This document shows positions 61,170-64,000 of a DNA stretch of 64,000 nucleotides, piece after piece. The stretch is taken from the NCBI RefSeq assembly GCF_002836595.1, contig NZ_PJBB01000003.1, positions 1,549,001 through 1,613,000 on the forward strand, given 5' to 3'. The stretch comes from Tenacibaculum sp. Bg11-29 (GTDB taxonomy: Bacteria > Bacteroidota > Bacteroidia > Flavobacteriales > Flavobacteriaceae). Within the stretch, counting starts at the first letter, position 1, and every line of letters starts with the position of its first letter. The notes beneath the pieces were generated by a model. That model saw only the letters and a list, made by a program, of their open reading frames with translations, had not been told where the DNA came from and did not search any database. Position numbers and translations under genes: made by a program.

Positions 61170-62102
61170 TTAATCCATTAGAGCTAATTCTTTATATTCA
61201 GGTAAAGTAGGCCTCGTTTTTAATCCATTTTCAATAATAGCTAAAACTCTTTCTCTTTCTTCTCCAATTAAAGGTAAACGTGGCTCACGTACATTCTCTG
61301 TACCAATACCTGTAGCGACCTCTGCCAATTTAATATTTTGAACTAATTTAGAGTTAATGTCTAGCTCTAATAAAGGTAAGAACCAACGGTAAATTTCTAT
61401 AGCTTCTTTAGTTCTTCCTGCTTTTGCTAAGTTAAAAATAGCTACTGTTTCTGCCGGAAATGCACAAACTAAACCAGCAACCCATCCATCAGCACCCATA
61501 AAAATACTTTCTAAAGCTAAAGTGTCAACTCCTGATAAGATAGCTAAACGATCTCCAAAGCGATTTTTAATACGAGTAATGTTAGATAAGTCTCTTGTAG
61601 ATTCTTTTACTGCTTGAATGTTTGGACAATCACGTAATAATTCTTCAAACATGTCTAAAGTAACCTCAATACCGTAATCAACTGGGTTGTTGTATACCAT
61701 AATTGGTAATGTAGTACTGTTCGCTACTTTTTTAAAGTAGGTAGTAGTTTCTCTATTGTCAGCTTTATATCGCATCGGAGGTAACATCATTAAACCTAAC
61801 GCTCCGTCTTCCTTTGCTTTTCTAGCTGTGTCGATAGCTGCAACTGTCGTTTGCTCTGCAATATTCATTATTACTGGCACTTGATCATTAACAACTTCTA
61901 CAGCTTTTCTTACGATTACTCTTTTTTCATCATCAGTAAGTGTACTAGCTTCACCAAGTGTTCCTCCCAAAATAATACCGCTAACACCTGCGTTTAACTG
62001 TGCTTTAATGTTTAGTTCAAAATTTACTAAATCTAATGTGTCGTTATCTGTAAATTTAGTTGTAACTGCTGGCATAACACCATTCCATTGTATAGTACTC
62101 AT
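61170..62102 (-). CDS. Dihydrodipicolinate synthase-family enzyme, probable 1-pyrroline-4-hydroxy-2-carboxylate deaminase
   Basis: The 310-residue TIM barrel has the class I aldolase signature of the DapA family: ILGGTLGEASTLTDDEK with the GxxGE motif near 44-51, Tyr137 in MVYNNPVDY and the Schiff-base Lys166 in IQAVKESTRDL. DapA-like enzymes act in lysine synthesis, sialate breakdown and, in hydroxyproline clusters, in deamination of delta1-pyrroline-4-hydroxy-2-carboxylate. The context with epimerase, FAD dehydrogenase and semialdehyde dehydrogenase strongly favours the last role. It is the first gene of the minus-strand unit and is divergent from the AraC-type regulator. Confidence 0.92.
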   Translation of the reverse strand: MSTIQWNGVMPAVTTKFTDNDTLDLVNFELNIKAQLNAGVSGIILGGTLGEASTLTDDEKRVIVRKAVEVVNDQVPVIMNIAEQTTVAAIDTARKAKEDGALGLMMLPPMRYKADNRETTTYFKKVANSTTLPIMVYNNPVDYGIEVTLDMFEELLRDCPNIQAVKESTRDLSNITRIKNRFGDRLAILSGVDTLALESIFMGADGWVAGLVCAFPAETVAIFNLAKAGRTKEAIEIYRWFLPLLELDINSKLVQNIKLAEVATGIGTENVREPRLPLIGEERERVLAIIENGLKTRPTLPEYKELALMD

Positions 62103-62119
62103 TGTTTGTTTTTTTAAGG

Positions 62120-62127
62120 CAAAGTTA
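62120..62127 (-). promoter_or_regulatory. Candidate -7 box (TAACTTTG) for the catabolic operon
   Basis: A TAnnTTTG match on the minus strand, 17 bases before the deaminase ATG. No good -33 TTG is seen, as would suit an activator-dependent promoter. Confidence 0.45.
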
Positions 62128-62172
62128 TAGTTGATTTATTGAGTTTCTTGTTTGTTTTTTAACCATAGCATG

Positions 62173-62204
62173 TACTATATTATCCTTAATGTTTATTTAT
62201 AGTA
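62173..62204. promoter_or_regulatory. Dyad TACTATA-N18-TATAGTA in the divergent control region
   Basis: Inverted arms at 62173-62179 and 62198-62204 lie between the divergent deaminase and AraC-type genes, upstream of both -7 boxes. It is a candidate regulator site, with moderate chance of being a coincidence in AT-rich DNA. Confidence 0.4.
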
Positions 62205-62224
62205 TAAATAGTGTTAATATATCA

Positions 62225-62232
62225 TAGATTTG
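62225..62232 (+). promoter_or_regulatory. Candidate -7 box (TAGATTTG) of the AraC-type regulator gene
   Basis: A TAnnTTTG match 21 bases before the regulator ATG at 62254. No clear -33 element. Confidence 0.5.
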
Positions 62233-62253
62233 TTTAAAATATTACCTATTTCT

Positions 62254-63093
62254 ATGAAGGTTTTACCATTTAAAATACCAAAAACTAAAAATTTAGGACT
62301 GATTTATCAAGAAGATATTGGTGCTTTTTTTTATGATAAGTATCATGAGCACGAAGAAGTACAGTTGTGTTATATTATTAAAGGTGAAGGTACTTTAATT
62401 GTTGGTGATACTGTTAATGAATACCATTCTAATGATATTCTAGTAATAGGAAGTAGACAGCCCCATGTTTTTAAAAGTGATAATTCAGTAATAAAAAAAT
62501 CATCAATGATCTCGCTTTTTTTTACTAAAAAATCATTTGGCGAAACTTTTTTTGAATTGGATGAATTTAAAGAAATAGCACCTTTTTTTAGTAAATCCAA
62601 GAATAGTTTTAGAATAGTAAATAATAAAGTAAAAATAACAAAGCTTTTTTTAAAATTACAAAAAAGTAGGGATTTAGTGAAGTTTACTGTTTTTATTAAA
62701 ATGTTAACAGTTATTTCAAGTTCTAAGGTAGAATCTCTTTCATCGTTTGTTTACGAAAAAAAGTATACTGATAATGAAGGTAAGCGAATGCGAAACATAA
62801 TGGATTATACATTGCAAAATTTTAATAAAAAAATAGAACTAGACGATATAGCAGAGATAGCAAATATGACATCTAATGCTTTTTGCAGATATTTTAAACA
62901 AAGAACGAATAAAACTTTTTTTACTTTTTTAAATGAGCTTAGAGTAGAAAATGCATGTAGATTACTACAAAATAAAGACTATTCAGTTATTGATGTGTCA
63001 GAAAGATCTGGATTTAAAAATATATCTAACTTTAATAGAAAGTTTAAGGAATTAAAGAAGATAACACCTTCAAATTATAGATTGAATAATTAA
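62254..63093 (+). CDS. AraC-family transcription regulator of the hydroxyproline locus
   Basis: The 279-residue regulator (start ATG 62254, not the TTG at 62230 in the -7 box) has an N-terminal cupin-like ligand domain (YDKYHEHEEVQLCYIIKGEG, near residues 26-45) and a C-terminal AraC double helix-turn-helix. The two helices are KKIELDDIAEIANMTSNAFC and DYSVIDVSERSGFKNISNFN, ending ITPSNYRLNN. It is divergent from the deaminase gene, 151 bases apart, the usual layout for a regulator sensing a substrate such as hydroxyproline and controlling the adjacent operon. Confidence 0.9.
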   Translation: MKVLPFKIPKTKNLGLIYQEDIGAFFYDKYHEHEEVQLCYIIKGEGTLIVGDTVNEYHSNDILVIGSRQPHVFKSDNSVIKKSSMISLFFTKKSFGETFFELDEFKEIAPFFSKSKNSFRIVNNKVKITKLFLKLQKSRDLVKFTVFIKMLTVISSSKVESLSSFVYEKKYTDNEGKRMRNIMDYTLQNFNKKIELDDIAEIANMTSNAFCRYFKQRTNKTFFTFLNELRVENACRLLQNKDYSVIDVSERSGFKNISNFNRKFKELKKITPSNYRLNN

Positions 63094-63150
63094 GATGTTA
63101 ATATATATCTACTTTTTTTAAAAGGTATAGGCTTTCTTGCTTCACTTGTC

Positions 63151-63158
63151 TATATTTG
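63151..63158 (+). promoter_or_regulatory. Candidate -7 box (TATATTTG) of the PorP/SprF-like gene
   Basis: A perfect TAnnTTTG 24 bases before the ATG at 63183. The -33 element is not clear. Confidence 0.55.
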
Positions 63159-63182
63159 ACAGCTATTTTATCAAACAAAATT

Positions 63183-64000
63183 ATGAGAAATATTACAACA
63201 CTATTTTCTTTTTTATTAATACTAAATATATCTGCGCAAGAAACATTACCTATCTACGCAGATTATTTGTCTGATAATGTTTATTTATTGCATCCAGCTG
63301 CTGCTGGAATAGGTGATTGTGGGAAGATACGTTTTACCGCGCGTCAACAATGGATTGGTGTAAAAGATGCTCCGTCATTGCAGACAGTAAGTTTTCATGC
63401 AAAAGTTCATGAAAATTCTAATGCAGGGTATGGATTTATATTATTTAATGACCGTAATGGTTATCACTCTCAAAAAGGGTTACAAGGTAGTTATACATAT
63501 CATTTAGATATGGGGAACGAGAATTTGTTTAACCAATTATCATTCGGACTTTCAATGGCAATGGTACAGAATGAAGTAGATCAGAGAACTTTTGGAGGGG
63601 GAGATGTTAGTCAGGTAATTGAAAGTGATTTTTATTTTAATGCCGATTTTGGAATGGCATACCATTTTAAAGGTTTTTCATCGTATTTAACGATAAAGAA
63701 TATATTACTTTCTGCAAAAAATAATGTAAACTCTAATTATGAATCACTCAATTTAAGAAATTATATTTTTGGAGCGGGTTACTTTTTTGGAGAAGAAGAT
63801 AAGTTTCAATTCGAACCGTCATTAATGCTACAATATAAAGCAGAAACAGGAGAGAAAATAGGTGACCTTAATTTTAAAGTTTATAAAAAGTTTAGAACAA
63901 CACAACTTTGGGCTGCTTTATCTTATAGAAGAAGTTTAGATAGTAGTGTTTTTGGTGATGCTAATTATATTACACCAATTATTGGTTTAAATTATAAGAA
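63183..64000 (+). CDS. PorP/SprF-family type IX secretion membrane protein (3' end outside window)
   Basis: The frame runs from the ATG at 63183 to the window edge (272 codons). A signal peptide is clear (MRNITTLFSFLLILNISAQ), followed by LPIYADYLSDNVYLLHPAAA, the usual start of PorP/SprF proteins, and by beta-strand-rich segments such as IRFTARQQWIGVKDAPSLQT, NLFNQLSFGLSMAMVQNEVD and FGMAYHFKGFSSYLTIKN. Members are outer-membrane barrels often encoded next to large type IX-secreted adhesins; the neighbouring cargo gene would lie left or right. The AraC gene upstream is not of that type, so the cargo gene is likely outside the window or absent. Confidence 0.88.
   Translation, partial: MRNITTLFSFLLILNISAQETLPIYADYLSDNVYLLHPAAAGIGDCGKIRFTARQQWIGVKDAPSLQTVSFHAKVHENSNAGYGFILFNDRNGYHSQKGLQGSYTYHLDMGNENLFNQLSFGLSMAMVQNEVDQRTFGGGDVSQVIESDFYFNADFGMAYHFKGFSSYLTIKNILLSAKNNVNSNYESLNLRNYIFGAGYFFGEEDKFQFEPSLMLQYKAETGEKIGDLNFKVYKKFRTTQLWAALSYRRSLDSSVFGDANYITPIIGLNYK

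Overview
The window is a contiguous piece of an AT-rich bacterial chromosome that looks like a marine or host-associated member of the family Flavobacteriaceae (Bacteroidota). The case rests on gldJ next to murF, porV, a PorP/SprF-type protein at the right edge, a folP-cdaA pair, a udk-DivIC-mutA-mutB operon, the CcsBA fusion, DUF4293 next to a Rho with a long N-terminal extension, and many promoters with the Bacteroidota -7 box TAnnTTTG. The species cannot be fixed from this sequence. There is no phage, insertion sequence, CRISPR array or rRNA operon; two tRNA genes (Thr-TGT, Pro-TGG) are present.

Layout. (1) 1-2.7 kb: right end of a surface-polysaccharide locus (rmlB end, WecA-like transferase, galE). 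(2) 2.7-12.4 kb: a LysM/PBP lipoprotein, guaA, a KAS III enzyme, cdd, porV, gldJ and murF, so type IX secretion/gliding genes mixed with housekeeping. porU, which I would expect between porV and gldJ, is missing there. (3) 12.4-25.6 kb: BadF-type kinase, PglF-like dehydratase, CcsBA, psd, a sterol-desaturase-like hydroxylase, then udk-DivIC-mutA-mutB and tRNA-Thr. (4) 26-35 kb: lipoproteins, a crotonase, crcB, a DoxX/BT_3928-like protein, DUF1599, folP-cdaA (folate and cyclic-di-AMP), an MsbA-like ABC exporter and truA. (5) 35-39.3 kb: a two-component system (TPR histidine kinase, small lipoprotein, NarL-type regulator) surrounded by repeated and palindromic DNA. (6) 39.3-50.4 kb: DUF4293, rho with an in-frame 39-bp tandem repeat, small metabolic and membrane genes, tRNA-Pro, trxB, cupin, YciI, HxlR with a 34-bp perfect palindrome, a YkgJ-like protein, and DsbD preceded by a free-standing copy of its N-terminal domain.

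(7) 50.6-63.1 kb is the most notable region: a hydroxyproline and prolyl-peptide catabolic locus. On the plus strand an ornithine-cyclodeaminase-family reductase overlaps a proline-racemase-family enzyme with the Cys/Thr signature of trans-3-hydroxyproline dehydratase. On the minus strand eight genes encode a dihydrodipicolinate-synthase-family deaminase, an alpha-ketoglutarate-semialdehyde-type dehydrogenase, a Cys/Cys 4-hydroxyproline 2-epimerase, an 87-residue unknown, a DadA-type FAD dehydrogenase, two M24 prolidase/aminopeptidase-P-type enzymes and an S37 prolyl-peptidase lipoprotein. A divergent AraC-type regulator sits at the head. Together they would release hydroxyproline from collagen- or extensin-like peptides and send it to 2-oxoglutarate (4-hydroxyproline) and proline (3-hydroxyproline). 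No transporter for the substrate lies inside the locus.

Other signals worth checking are twin nested-dyad elements behind the NarL-type regulator, a 21-bp-spaced operator array in front of its promoter, and TAnnTTTG boxes placed almost on top of three start codons.
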